A stretch of DNA of 64,000 bases from Bacillota bacterium. Its GTDB lineage: Bacteria > Bacillota > Clostridia > Lachnospirales > Lachnospiraceae. A model generated the notes under the pieces. That model was not told the DNA's origin, ran no database searches, and saw nothing but the letters and a program-made list of their open reading frames with translations. The stretch lies in assembly GCA_023402845.1 (NCBI GenBank), contig JAEYFP010000020.1, forward strand, positions 55,704 to 119,703, in the 5' to 3' direction. This document shows positions 23,998 to 32,956 of the stretch, piece after piece. Each line of letters starts with the position of its first letter. The first letter of the stretch is position 1. A program made the translations under genes and the position numbers.

Positions 23998-25470
23998 ATG
24001 GTTTTTAATTCTTATTTGTTTGTGCTTGTGTTTTTGCCGCTTGCAGTGGCGGGTTATCATATGATTAACAAAACGAACCACTTTGACATTGCAAAGGTTT
24101 TTTTACTGTGCATGTCATTGTGGTTTTATGGTTATCAGAACATAAAAATGCTGCCGGTGCTGCTTATGAGCATTCTGTTCAATTATGCGCTTGTTATGCT
24201 TTTATTTCGTGAGGACCGCACTCCTGCTGTCAAAAAGGGCGCGTTGATTACAGGTCTCCTTTTCAATTTGCTTTCCCTGTTTTATTTTAAATATCTTATA
24301 TTTTTTGAGGTTGTTTCCAACAGATTATTCGGTACGGAATTTACATTTGTGAGCCTGCTTCTGCCGCTCGGAGTCAGTTTTTTTACATTCCAGCAGATCG
24401 CCTATCTCATCGACAGCTACCGGGATTCTTCGATCAGGTACCGCCTTCTCGATTATGCGCTCTTTGTCTCGTTTTTTCCTAAAATTACAGTCGGACCGAT
24501 CACACTGTCGACGGAGCTGATTCCCCAGTTTAACGATTCGCTTCGAAAGAAAGCCGACTATGAGAAGATTTCTAAAGGCCTGCTCTCCTTTTCCTTTGGG
24601 CTTGCCAAAAAGGTGCTGCTTGCCGATACGCTTGCGAATTATGCGGATTGGGGCTTTTCCAATATCCCGTCGCTTGGAAGCCTTAACGCGTTTCTTGTCA
24701 TGCTGGCTTATACAATGCAGATATATTTTGATTTTTCCGGTTACTGTGATATGGCCTCCGGAATCTGCCTTATGCTGAATCTTGATTTGCCGGTCAACTT
24801 TGATTCTCCCTACAAGGCAAAGTCGATTGCGGAGTTTTGGAAACGGTGGCATATGACGCTGACACGGTTTTTCCGTACCTACGTTTATTTCCCGCTCGGG
24901 GGGAACCGGAAAGGGAGGCTGCGCACTTATCTCAATATGTTTTTGATTTTCTTTCTGAGCGGACTCTGGCATGGCGCAGCGGATACCTTTTTGATTTGGG
25001 GGATGATCCACGGAGCCGGCATCTGTCTCAGTAAGCTTCTCGCAAAATGGACGCAGAGGCTGCCGGTATTTCTGCGATGGCTTGGCACGTTTTTGTTTGT
25101 AAATCTTGCCTGGATTTATTTCAGGGCCCCGGACCTTGCATCCGCAAATGCTTTTTTTAAACAGCTTTTTTCTTTCAAAATTTTTCCGGTTGACATCAAG
25201 CTGATTGCAGCCTCGACTCCTGCGGAAGCAAATTTGCTGCAATGGCTGATTCAGCAATCTTCCGGCGATGCACCGTATGCTTCCGGGCTGATTGTCGTAC
25301 TTGCCGTACTCGCCTTTTCCGTATTCGCCGGCACAGTCATGAAAAACACGCAGGATCGGATACGCGTCTTCCGGCCTTCCAAAGGAACTTTGGCTGTCAC
25401 CGTACTGCTGCTTGTCTGGTCGGTGCTGTCACTTTCCGAGGTATCTACGTTTATTTATGTGAATTTTTGA
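23998..25470 (+). CDS. MBOAT family O-acyltransferase (AlgI/DltB-like)
   Basis: A 490-residue polytopic membrane protein with about eleven hydrophobic segments. The MBOAT marks are LGVSFFTFQQIAYLIDSYR, the segment EFWKRWHMTLTRFFRTYVYF, PLGGNRKGR, and SGLWHGAADTFLIWG with the catalytic His325. Proteins of this branch move an acyl group, usually acetyl, across the membrane onto an extracellular polysaccharide or teichoic acid. ATG 23998 follows CAGGG; the in-frame GTG 23983 is less likely. The next gene encodes an SGNH-like partner, as in AlgI-AlgJ or DltB-DltD pairs. The acceptor polymer is unknown. Confidence 0.93.
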   Translation: MVFNSYLFVLVFLPLAVAGYHMINKTNHFDIAKVFLLCMSLWFYGYQNIKMLPVLLMSILFNYALVMLLFREDRTPAVKKGALITGLLFNLLSLFYFKYLIFFEVVSNRLFGTEFTFVSLLLPLGVSFFTFQQIAYLIDSYRDSSIRYRLLDYALFVSFFPKITVGPITLSTELIPQFNDSLRKKADYEKISKGLLSFSFGLAKKVLLADTLANYADWGFSNIPSLGSLNAFLVMLAYTMQIYFDFSGYCDMASGICLMLNLDLPVNFDSPYKAKSIAEFWKRWHMTLTRFFRTYVYFPLGGNRKGRLRTYLNMFLIFFLSGLWHGAADTFLIWGMIHGAGICLSKLLAKWTQRLPVFLRWLGTFLFVNLAWIYFRAPDLASANAFFKQLFSFKIFPVDIKLIAASTPAEANLLQWLIQQSSGDAPYASGLIVVLAVLAFSVFAGTVMKNTQDRIRVFRPSKGTLAVTVLLLVWSVLSLSEVSTFIYVNF

Positions 25471-25486
25471 AATCATAGGGAATACG

Positions 25487-26533
25487 ATGAACAACAAAAC
25501 TTTTATGATCAAGACAATTGCATACACGTTTGGTATTCTGCTTCTTCTGGCATTGCTCGTTATTGTCGTGGACCCGTTCATTCATTACCATGCGCCGGTC
25601 GGAGGGCTCGCCCCTGTGGAGACGGATGAACGCTCGGCCCTGATCGGTGCTGCCCGTAACATGGACTATGATACGGCTCTAATCGGTTCTTCCATGAGCG
25701 AAAATTTCGAAGCGGGCTGGTTTGAGGACGGTGTTTTTGGAGAGCGCTGTGTCAAGCTTTCTCTGCAGGGAGCTCATTTTTCGGACTATGCACTGCTGTT
25801 TGAGGAAACACTGCAAAAGCAGGAAACGAAAAATATTGTGTTCAGTCTGGATACCTACCTGCTGACGAATCCGCCGCAGGATTATCCGGTTACGATCCCG
25901 TCCTATCTTTCCAACCATTTTTATCCGGACGATGCTTATTATCTGTGGAATAAGTCCGTACTGCTGGAATATTTGCCGAAATTTTTGATTAACAATGTGC
26001 GGGAGGGCTACAATGCGGATTCAGCCTATGTATGGGCGGATGACTATGATTTTTCCAAATATATCGCGCGCGGTTCTTATTTTGCACAGCGCTTGTTAAA
26101 AACGGAGCCGGAAAAGGCCTATGACACTTATTTTGCATACAGCGATGCCTTTTTGGAGAGCATTACACCCTATATCGAAAGCAGACCGGATGTGACGTTT
26201 TATTGTTATTCCTCGCCCTACAGTATTCTTTTTTGGGACGACAGCATGCGGCATGGCAATACGACCGCGGAAATCTGTGCCTTGTCCCGCGTGTTTGAAA
26301 AGCTTCTTTCCTATGAGAATGTCCGTATCTTCTATTTTCAAGACGATACCGATATTATCACGAACCTGGATAACTATCGGGATTATTCTCATTTTGACCA
26401 GCCAATCAATTATTATATGTATGAGTGCATGCGCGACGGCAAAAAAGAGCTTACAAGCGGAACGTATTACGATACGTTGTTGAATATGTATAGCTTTGCC
26501 GCCTCCTATGATTATGAATCGGCCTTCCATTAG
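25487..26533 (+). CDS. SGNH-hydrolase-like partner of MBOAT (AlgJ/DltD-type role)
   Basis: A 348-residue protein anchored by one N-terminal membrane segment (FGILLLLALLVIVV), the rest facing outward. LIGSSMSENFE (Ser68/Ser69) fits the SGNH nucleophile block and RDYSHF (Asp299-x-x-His302) the C-terminal D-x-x-H dyad. It lies 16 bases after the MBOAT gene. In known systems such partners transfer the acyl group from the MBOAT protein to the final acceptor. Sequence identity to named families was not testable here, so the call rests on the motifs and the gene pairing. Confidence 0.75.
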   Translation: MNNKTFMIKTIAYTFGILLLLALLVIVVDPFIHYHAPVGGLAPVETDERSALIGAARNMDYDTALIGSSMSENFEAGWFEDGVFGERCVKLSLQGAHFSDYALLFEETLQKQETKNIVFSLDTYLLTNPPQDYPVTIPSYLSNHFYPDDAYYLWNKSVLLEYLPKFLINNVREGYNADSAYVWADDYDFSKYIARGSYFAQRLLKTEPEKAYDTYFAYSDAFLESITPYIESRPDVTFYCYSSPYSILFWDDSMRHGNTTAEICALSRVFEKLLSYENVRIFYFQDDTDIITNLDNYRDYSHFDQPINYYMYECMRDGKKELTSGTYYDTLLNMYSFAASYDYESAFH

Positions 26534-26600
26534 ACATGAATTATATAGAAAAAGTTTAGAAGGGATTTAGAAATGGGCTGTTTTTTTCATAAAGAGTATA

Positions 26601-26629
26601 TTGATTTATCCAAAAACTATCTCTATAAT
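26601..26629 (+). promoter_or_regulatory. Promoter of ftsH
   Basis: TTGATT (26601-26606), a 17-base spacer and a consensus TATAAT (26624-26629), about 55 bases before the ftsH start codon. Confidence 0.75.
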
Positions 26630-26687
26630 TAAGAAAGAAAATAATCATTGAATCAGATGATGAGAATAATAGAAAACGGAGAACACT

Positions 26688-28598
26688 ATGGAAAACAACA
26701 ATAATTCTGACAAAAATCAGAATAATAAGGGAAATCATTCGCCTCAGAATAAACAGACACTGTTCATTCTTTTGATTGTCTCTTTGGTTATGCTGCTTCT
26801 GCTTTCCTATATGAGAAGCTTTTTGTCGAGCGCTTCCACCCAGAAGATTACTTATGATGAATTCATTGAAAAAGTGGATGCAGGTGAGATTGAGAGCGTA
26901 AAAATAGGTTCGGATCAGATTACAATTACACCGAAGGAACAGCCGAATTCTTATGTGACAATCACCTATTACACTGTTCGGGTCGATGATCTGGAGCTGC
27001 CGGACAGACTGTTAAATGCGGGCGTAACGTTTGAACAGGAGGAAACAGATTCCTCCGCTATGATCGTTTCCATTCTCGTTTCCTATGTCATTCCGATTGT
27101 GCTTGTATGGGTCGTTTTAAGCTTTGTCATGCGCCGGATGTCAAAAGGCGGCGGTATGATGGGCGTCGGTAAGAGCAATGCAAAGGTCTATGTGCAGAAG
27201 GAAACAGGTATCACATTTAAGGATGTTGCGGGACAGGACGAGGCAAAGGAATCGCTGCAGGAGGTTGTAGATTTCCTTCATAATCCCGGAAAGTATGTGA
27301 AAATCGGTGCGAAGCTGCCTAAGGGCGCTCTGCTTGTAGGCCCTCCCGGAACAGGAAAGACGCTGCTGGCGAAGGCAGTGGCAGGAGAGGCACATGTGCC
27401 GTTTTTCTCTCTGGCAGGTTCTGATTTTGTAGAAATGTACGTGGGCGTCGGTGCCTCCCGTGTAAGGGATCTCTTTAAGGAAGCACAGAAAAACGCACCG
27501 TGTATTATTTTTATCGATGAGATTGATGCGATTGGCAAGAGCCGTGATTCCAGGTTCGGAGGCGGAAATGATGAGCGTGAGCAGACGCTGAACCAGCTTT
27601 TGTCTGAAATGGACGGCTTTGATACGTCCAAGGGACTGCTGATTTTAGCGGCCACAAACAGACCGGAAATTCTTGACAAGGCACTGCTTCGCCCGGGGCG
27701 CTTCGACAGAAGGATCATCGTCGATAAGCCGGATTTAAAAGGAAGGAAGGAGACACTGCGTGTCCACTCCAAGGATGTTCTGCTGGATGATACGATTGAT
27801 ATGGAGGAAATCGCACTGGCAACAGCCGGAGCGGTCGGTTCCGATCTTGCGAATATGGTAAATGAGGCAGCGATTAACGCTGTTAAAAATGGCAGAGAGT
27901 CCGTTAATCAAAAGGATTTGCTCGAATCAATCGAGGTTGTCATGATGGGAAAGGAAAAGAAGGACCGTATCATGAGTCTGGAGGAGAGAAAAATTGTCTC
28001 CTATCACGAAATCGGACACGCGCTTGCAAGTGCTTTGCAGAAAAATACGGATCCGATCCAGAAAATTACGATTGTTCCGCGTACGATGGGTGCGCTTGGT
28101 TATGCCTGGTATGTGCCTGATGAGGAAAAGCATCTGCGTTCCCAGAAAGAGCTGGAGGAGCGTATCATTACCGCTTTGGCGGGGCGCGCTTCGGAGGAGC
28201 TTATATTTGACTCCGTGACGACAGGTGCTTCCAACGATATTGAGCAGGCTACGGGAATTGCCCGTTCGATGATTACACAGTACGGAATGTCCAGGCGTTT
28301 CGGCCTTGTGAAGCTGGAATCGGTTGAGGATAAATATCTGAGCGGCAGGACTGTCATGGAGTGCAGTGATATGACGGCGGCACAGGTGGACGAAGAAGTC
28401 ATGAAGGTTCTTTCGGAAGCTTATGAGGAAGCAAAGAAGCTGCTGACAGAAAATCGCGCGCTGATGGACGAGTTGGCAGAGTATCTGCTGGAGCGCGAAA
28501 GCATCACAGGTAAGGAATTTATGAAGATCTTCCGCAAGGCAAAGGGTATTCCGGAGCCGGCTGCTCAGGAGGAGGAAGCGGAAGTGAACGCAGAATAG
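26688..28598 (+). CDS. ftsH: ATP-dependent zinc metalloprotease FtsH
   Basis: A 636-residue membrane AAA protease that degrades misfolded membrane proteins and regulatory proteins. There are two membrane segments (about 25-45 and 124-148). The AAA module has GPPGTGKT (219-226), FIDEIDAIGKSR and NRPEILDKALLRPGRFDRR. The zinc site reads HEIGH (440-444) in place of the usual HEAGH, and the following loop has TMGALGYAW. Both zinc histidines and the glutamate remain, and GASNDIEQAT carries the third ligand, so it should be active. The Asn/Gln-rich N-terminus and acidic C-terminus are unremarkable. It is transcribed from its own promoter and ends before a long palindrome. Confidence 0.96.
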   Translation: MENNNNSDKNQNNKGNHSPQNKQTLFILLIVSLVMLLLLSYMRSFLSSASTQKITYDEFIEKVDAGEIESVKIGSDQITITPKEQPNSYVTITYYTVRVDDLELPDRLLNAGVTFEQEETDSSAMIVSILVSYVIPIVLVWVVLSFVMRRMSKGGGMMGVGKSNAKVYVQKETGITFKDVAGQDEAKESLQEVVDFLHNPGKYVKIGAKLPKGALLVGPPGTGKTLLAKAVAGEAHVPFFSLAGSDFVEMYVGVGASRVRDLFKEAQKNAPCIIFIDEIDAIGKSRDSRFGGGNDEREQTLNQLLSEMDGFDTSKGLLILAATNRPEILDKALLRPGRFDRRIIVDKPDLKGRKETLRVHSKDVLLDDTIDMEEIALATAGAVGSDLANMVNEAAINAVKNGRESVNQKDLLESIEVVMMGKEKKDRIMSLEERKIVSYHEIGHALASALQKNTDPIQKITIVPRTMGALGYAWYVPDEEKHLRSQKELEERIITALAGRASEELIFDSVTTGASNDIEQATGIARSMITQYGMSRRFGLVKLESVEDKYLSGRTVMECSDMTAAQVDEEVMKVLSEAYEEAKKLLTENRALMDELAEYLLERESITGKEFMKIFRKAKGIPEPAAQEEEAEVNAE

Positions 28599-28634
28599 TT
28601 ATTCTTTATTATTTAAAAGAATTGAGTTATAATA

Positions 28635-28669
28635 AAAGGGCTTGAACAGTACTGTTCAAGCCCTTTATG
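28635..28669 (+). terminator. Palindromic hairpin after ftsH, probable terminator
   Basis: AAAGGGCTTGAACAGT (28635-28650) is followed directly by its reverse complement ACTGTTCAAGCCCTTT (28651-28666), a perfect 32-base palindrome. The T tail is short, so termination may be incomplete. Confidence 0.6.
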
Positions 28670-28756
28670 TTGACTTTATCAACCGCGCTCGGCACGAGAG
28701 TTTGCCAAAGCAAACCCATTGTTATTATATTGTGATCAGGAAAAGGTTTATATAAA

Positions 28757-29881
28757 ATGAAAAAACCGGGGAATCAATTCTCAAGAAAAGAAAAAATACT
28801 GACGGTTGTTCTTGTTACGATGACAATCGTGATGCTGATTGCCACTTTGATCGGTCTGATTTATTTCAGACAGCAAATTACGGGAAACAGCCTGCCGGAT
28901 GAGGAACAATACAATGAATATGAGCGGCAGTATGTGCTGATCACGAAGGATATTGATGATACATTTTGGGATTCCGTTTATAAAGAGATGAAGGATACCG
29001 GCGATGTGACCGGTGCTTACGTGGAACGTCTGGGCAGGAATCTTTCGATGGAATATTCCAAAAATGACTTGCTTAGGATCGCAATCGATTCTCATGTGGA
29101 CGGAATTATTCTGGAGGCAGATGAAAGTGACGAGACGACATCCCTGATCAACAAAGCGGATGCCGAAGGAATACCGGTTGTAACGATTCTGCATGACTGC
29201 ATGGGCACGACTCGTAAAAGCTATGTGGGAATCAGCAATTACAATTTGGGAAGCGAATACGGAAAACTGATTATCAGTGCTGTCGAGGATATGAAGGGAC
29301 GCAGAAGGGATGAGGCTGCCGAAGCATACCAGGAAAACGGAGCAGTCACTGCAGAGGCGGAACCGGTACAGGTGCTCATCCTCATGGATAAAAATTCGAC
29401 GGATACCTCTCAGAATATTATTTATACCGCGATCCAGGAGGCGCTTGAAAAAAGAGGCTTCGGCAAATCACAGGTCGAGGTGGATACGGCGGCAATCAGC
29501 AATGACGGTGCGTTTGGTTCGGAGGAATCTATCCGTGATATATTTCAGAACAGGGAATATCAGCCGGATGTGATTGTCTGTCTGAACGAATTGAACACGA
29601 CGAGCGTTTATCAGACGGTGGTGGATCAGAATAAGGTCGGACAGATTATCATCATCGGCTATTATGACTCCGATACGATTTTGCGTGCCGTCGAAAGAAA
29701 TGCCATCTATGCTACGATTACGGTCAATACAACACAGATGGGAAGCTATTGTGTCGAGGCTCTGAATGAATATCTCGATACGGGGCATGTCAGTGATTAT
29801 TTTTCTGTGGACTTTACCCTGATCAACGCGGACAACGTGAAGGATTATCTGAAGAGCGGAGGCGAAGATGAAGAAGAGTAA
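28757..29881 (+). CDS. Membrane-anchored sugar-binding sensor protein (XylFII-like)
   Basis: A 374-residue protein with an uncleaved N-terminal membrane segment (residues about 14-37) and a type 1 periplasmic binding domain. VLITKDIDDTFWDSVYKEM, SHVDGIILEADESDETTSLI, AEGIPVVTILHDCMGT and PDVIVCLNELNTTSVYQTV are typical of sugar binders. No lipobox is present and no transporter gene follows directly. Instead a YesM-type kinase overlaps its end by 14 bases. That is the arrangement of the XylFII-LytS-YesN three-component system of clostridia, in which the binding protein reports sugar to the kinase. Its role as sensor is inferred from that parallel. Confidence 0.82.
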   Translation: MKKPGNQFSRKEKILTVVLVTMTIVMLIATLIGLIYFRQQITGNSLPDEEQYNEYERQYVLITKDIDDTFWDSVYKEMKDTGDVTGAYVERLGRNLSMEYSKNDLLRIAIDSHVDGIILEADESDETTSLINKADAEGIPVVTILHDCMGTTRKSYVGISNYNLGSEYGKLIISAVEDMKGRRRDEAAEAYQENGAVTAEAEPVQVLILMDKNSTDTSQNIIYTAIQEALEKRGFGKSQVEVDTAAISNDGAFGSEESIRDIFQNREYQPDVIVCLNELNTTSVYQTVVDQNKVGQIIIIGYYDSDTILRAVERNAIYATITVNTTQMGSYCVEALNEYLDTGHVSDYFSVDFTLINADNVKDYLKSGGEDEEE

Positions 29882-31346
29882 AAAATTCCGAAACTTCACG
29901 ATCCAGACGAAGCTCATTATTGTGTTTGTTTTGACGTCAATCTTTATATTTGTTGTCAATCTGTATGTTTATGTCAACTTAAATCAGATGATCGGCCGAA
30001 TCGATGAAATTTATGCGAGCAACGTCAGTCTGAATGATATGGCGGAGACACTCAACAGTGTGCAGAACAGTATGACGGACTATTTAAAGACGAAGAGCAC
30101 CGATGCACTGGAGCTTTATTATAAAAGCGGACAGACCTATTCCAAACAGCTTACGGAACTGAATGTCATCACGACAAACAACGATATGAAGCTGATGGAG
30201 AAGAGCATCCGCAATATGTCCGAGACGTATCTTAAAATCACAAACGAAACGGTGCAGGCAAAGCGCGGCCGCAATGTTGAAAAATATATCAGCGGGCATG
30301 AGGAGGCGACACAGCTTTTTTCTTATATTAATACCTATATTTACAGTCTGAATAATGAACAGTTTAAAAGCAATTCGAGCAATTACGAGACACTGCTTTC
30401 TTCCCTGAAATATTCGGAGATTTTATGTATGTCGATTCTTGTCGTCGTGGCATTTTGTAATACTCTGATCATTATTTTGGTGACACGGTCAATTACGAAT
30501 CCGCTTAAGCAGCTTTCCAAGCGGGCGGATGAGGTTTCGGGAGGCCGCTTGGATGTGGATATGCTGGAAGTGAAATCGAGCGATGAAGTGGGTGTTGTGA
30601 CAAAGGCATTTAACCAAATGCTGCTGAGCATCCGGGAATATATCGACCAGATCCGGGAGCGGATGGAAATGGAAAGCGCGATGAAGGAAAAGGAGCTGAT
30701 GATGGCAGCTCATTTAAAGGATGCGCAGCTTAAATATCTGCAGGCCCAGATTAACCCGCACTTTTTGTTCAATACGCTGAATGCCGGCGCGCAGCTTGCG
30801 ATGCTGGAGGGTGCCGACAAAACGAACAGATATGTACAGAATATGGCGGATTTTTTCCGCTACAACGTAAAGAAGAACAATGAAAACGTGACGATTGCGG
30901 AGGAAATCGAGCTGGTTGACAGCTATCTTTACATTTTAAATGTCCGCTTTTCCGGAGAGATTCATTTTGAAAAGCGAATTGATGAATCGCTGTTAACGAT
31001 TCGTATTCCGAGCATGATCCTGCAGCCGATTGTCGAAAACAGCGTCAATTATGGCATCCGCAACATTGAATGGGAGGGCCTGATTGTCCTGTCTCTTTAT
31101 CGGGAGGACGGTCTGGCATGCATCAGCGTCAAGGACAACGGGATCGGAATTTCCAAAGAGCGGCAGGAAAAAATACTGGCACAGGAAATCGTCCCCTCTG
31201 ATTTGTCAAAGGATTCAAACGGTATCGGGCTTGCAAACGTGATTTCCCGTCTGAGGCTGTTTTGCGGCAGGGAGGATATTTTTTTAATCAGAAGTGACGG
31301 AGAAAACAAAGGGACAGAAGTGATTGTCAGAATTCCGGTAGAATAG
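29868..31346 (+). CDS. Sensor histidine kinase, YesM/LytS type
   Basis: A 492-residue membrane kinase. Two membrane segments (about 15-37 and 183-206) bracket an extracellular region of about 145 residues, followed by a HAMP domain (SITNPLKQLSKRADEVSGGR), a coiled coil and the His_kinase domain. The phosphorylated histidine is His298 in QINPHFLFNTL. The ATPase part has QPIVENSVNYGIRN (N box) and VKDNGIGISKE with GIGLANV (G boxes). The start overlaps the sensor gene, and the response regulator follows after 11 bases, so the three form one unit. The probable input is ligand binding by the upstream membrane-anchored sugar binder. Confidence 0.93.
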   Translation: MKKSKKFRNFTIQTKLIIVFVLTSIFIFVVNLYVYVNLNQMIGRIDEIYASNVSLNDMAETLNSVQNSMTDYLKTKSTDALELYYKSGQTYSKQLTELNVITTNNDMKLMEKSIRNMSETYLKITNETVQAKRGRNVEKYISGHEEATQLFSYINTYIYSLNNEQFKSNSSNYETLLSSLKYSEILCMSILVVVAFCNTLIIILVTRSITNPLKQLSKRADEVSGGRLDVDMLEVKSSDEVGVVTKAFNQMLLSIREYIDQIRERMEMESAMKEKELMMAAHLKDAQLKYLQAQINPHFLFNTLNAGAQLAMLEGADKTNRYVQNMADFFRYNVKKNNENVTIAEEIELVDSYLYILNVRFSGEIHFEKRIDESLLTIRIPSMILQPIVENSVNYGIRNIEWEGLIVLSLYREDGLACISVKDNGIGISKERQEKILAQEIVPSDLSKDSNGIGLANVISRLRLFCGREDIFLIRSDGENKGTEVIVRIPVE

Positions 31347-31357
31347 AAGGAGAACCC

Positions 31358-32956
31358 ATGTATAAGGTCATGCTTGCGGATGATGAAGGTATTGTGATTG
31401 ATTCGTTGAAATTTATTATTGAGAAGCATTTTGGAGGTATCTGCCAGGTCGAATATGCAAAGACAGGCAGGAATGTCATTGAACTGGCGGAAAGCTTCCG
31501 CCCTGACATTGCGATTATGGATATCCAGATGCCGGGCATCAACGGAATAGATGCGATGAAGGAGATCCGCAAAGCGAATGCTTCCACGATCTTTATTGTG
31601 CTGTCGGCGTATGATAAGTTTGATTATGCGAAGGAAGCGATCAATCTTGGCGTGCTGGAATATCTGAATAAGCCGGTCGAGCAGGGCCGCATCGCCGAGG
31701 TGCTTAAGCATGCGATGAACATTATCGACAGTGAACGGGAAAAGCGCAGCAATGACCTGCGCATCAAGGAAAAGCTGGAAACGGTCGTGCCGCTGATTGA
31801 AAATAATATGATTTATACGATTCTGTTCCAGGATAATTATGAGGATGAAATCGATAACTTTGTAAATCTGCTCGGCATCCCGCAGCATTACGGTTTTATG
31901 ATCGTGCTTGAATGCGGGGAGAATCAGGAGGGAAATCACCTGACCAATGTCGTCGGCGCAAGCGTGCGGACGCAATCATATTACAAGGAGCTGCGGGAAA
32001 TTGTCAAGGAGTTTTTTGTCTGTGTTACCGGATCCCTGATGGCGAACCGGGTTATTATTTTCGTGCCTCATGAAAAAGCCCAGCTTGAATATAACGAGCG
32101 AATTGAGGTCATCGAAAAAACGCGCCGCATGATCAAAAAGCTGAACAGCCATATCGATGTGAAATTCCGGGCGGGTATCGGCTCTACGCGCAAGCTGCAC
32201 GAATGCATGGAATCTTATAAGGAGGCACAGCGGTCCCTGCGCAATACGGACGGCACCGTTTCCCATGTGAAGGACCTTCCGATCACAGTCAGCTATGAGC
32301 AGGATTATCCGATCGAGGCGGAAAAGGAACTGTTTGAAATGACAGAGAAAGGAAATGAAAACGGAGCGGTCGTTGCCGCAAATCATTTCTTTGACTGGAT
32401 GGTGGAAAAATACGCGGATCATATTACGGATATCAAGCTGAAGGTACTGGAATTTGTGCTGTGGTCAGAGCACCTCGCCTATGAAGAGGGCGGAATGATG
32501 TATCATTTCCTTTCCAGGCAGGATTATCTGCCTTCGATATTAGAGATGTCGGCGCTGGATGAGATTAAAACCTGGTTCGTTTCAAAGATACAGACTGCGT
32601 GCAGAAATGTTGCACAAAGTAAAGAAAAGCAGTACATTTCTTCTGTGGAAAAGGCGAAGGCCTATATCACGGAACGATATAATAAGGAGATTTCTCTGGA
32701 TGATGTTTCCCGGGAGGTTGATATCAGTCCCTACTATTTCAGCAAGCTGTTTAAAGAGGAGACAGGAGAAAATTTCATTGAGTACTTAACGGGCATCCGC
32801 ATCGAAAAGGCGAAACAGCTTCTTGCAGGCTCCGGTCTTTCGATGAAGGAAATCTGTGCGGAGATCGGTTATTCGGATCCGAATTATTTCAGCCGCATTT
32901 TCAAAAAGAATGCCGGCGTGACCCCTACCGAATTTAAGGAGGAGATGACAGGATGA
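31358..32956 (+). CDS. Response regulator with AraC-type DNA-binding domain (YesN-like)
   Basis: A 532-residue regulator. The receiver domain (about 1-120) contains the acidic pair in MLADDE, phosphoacceptor Asp55 in IAIMDIQMPG, and the lysine in LEYLNKPVE. A long central linker (about 130-420) of uncertain fold follows. The C-terminal AraC/XylS domain holds AKAYITERYNKEISLDDVSR, ISPYYFSKLFKEETGENFIE and the second helix-turn-helix MKEICAEIGYSDPNYFSRIF. GAAGGAGAA precedes the ATG. Likely targets are the binding-protein gene with which it overlaps by four bases, and the ChvE-MmsAB importer, which has a direct repeat upstream of its promoter. Confidence 0.94.
   Translation: MYKVMLADDEGIVIDSLKFIIEKHFGGICQVEYAKTGRNVIELAESFRPDIAIMDIQMPGINGIDAMKEIRKANASTIFIVLSAYDKFDYAKEAINLGVLEYLNKPVEQGRIAEVLKHAMNIIDSEREKRSNDLRIKEKLETVVPLIENNMIYTILFQDNYEDEIDNFVNLLGIPQHYGFMIVLECGENQEGNHLTNVVGASVRTQSYYKELREIVKEFFVCVTGSLMANRVIIFVPHEKAQLEYNERIEVIEKTRRMIKKLNSHIDVKFRAGIGSTRKLHECMESYKEAQRSLRNTDGTVSHVKDLPITVSYEQDYPIEAEKELFEMTEKGNENGAVVAANHFFDWMVEKYADHITDIKLKVLEFVLWSEHLAYEEGGMMYHFLSRQDYLPSILEMSALDEIKTWFVSKIQTACRNVAQSKEKQYISSVEKAKAYITERYNKEISLDDVSREVDISPYYFSKLFKEETGENFIEYLTGIRIEKAKQLLAGSGLSMKEICAEIGYSDPNYFSRIFKKNAGVTPTEFKEEMTG

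Noticed and set aside
24325..25257. A 310-residue open frame on the minus strand inside the MBOAT gene
   Set aside because: It lies wholly opposite a clear membrane acyltransferase, is rich in Arg, Lys and Pro, and has no domain. It arises from the codon usage of the real gene.
26688..28598. FtsH as an inactive protease because of the altered HEAGH motif
   Set aside because: Both histidines and the catalytic glutamate remain (HEIGH); only the Ala is changed, so loss of activity is not supported.
31097..31975. A 292-residue minus-strand frame opposite the kinase and response regulator genes
   Set aside because: It is a shadow across two well-identified genes, with no ribosome site and no recognisable motif.
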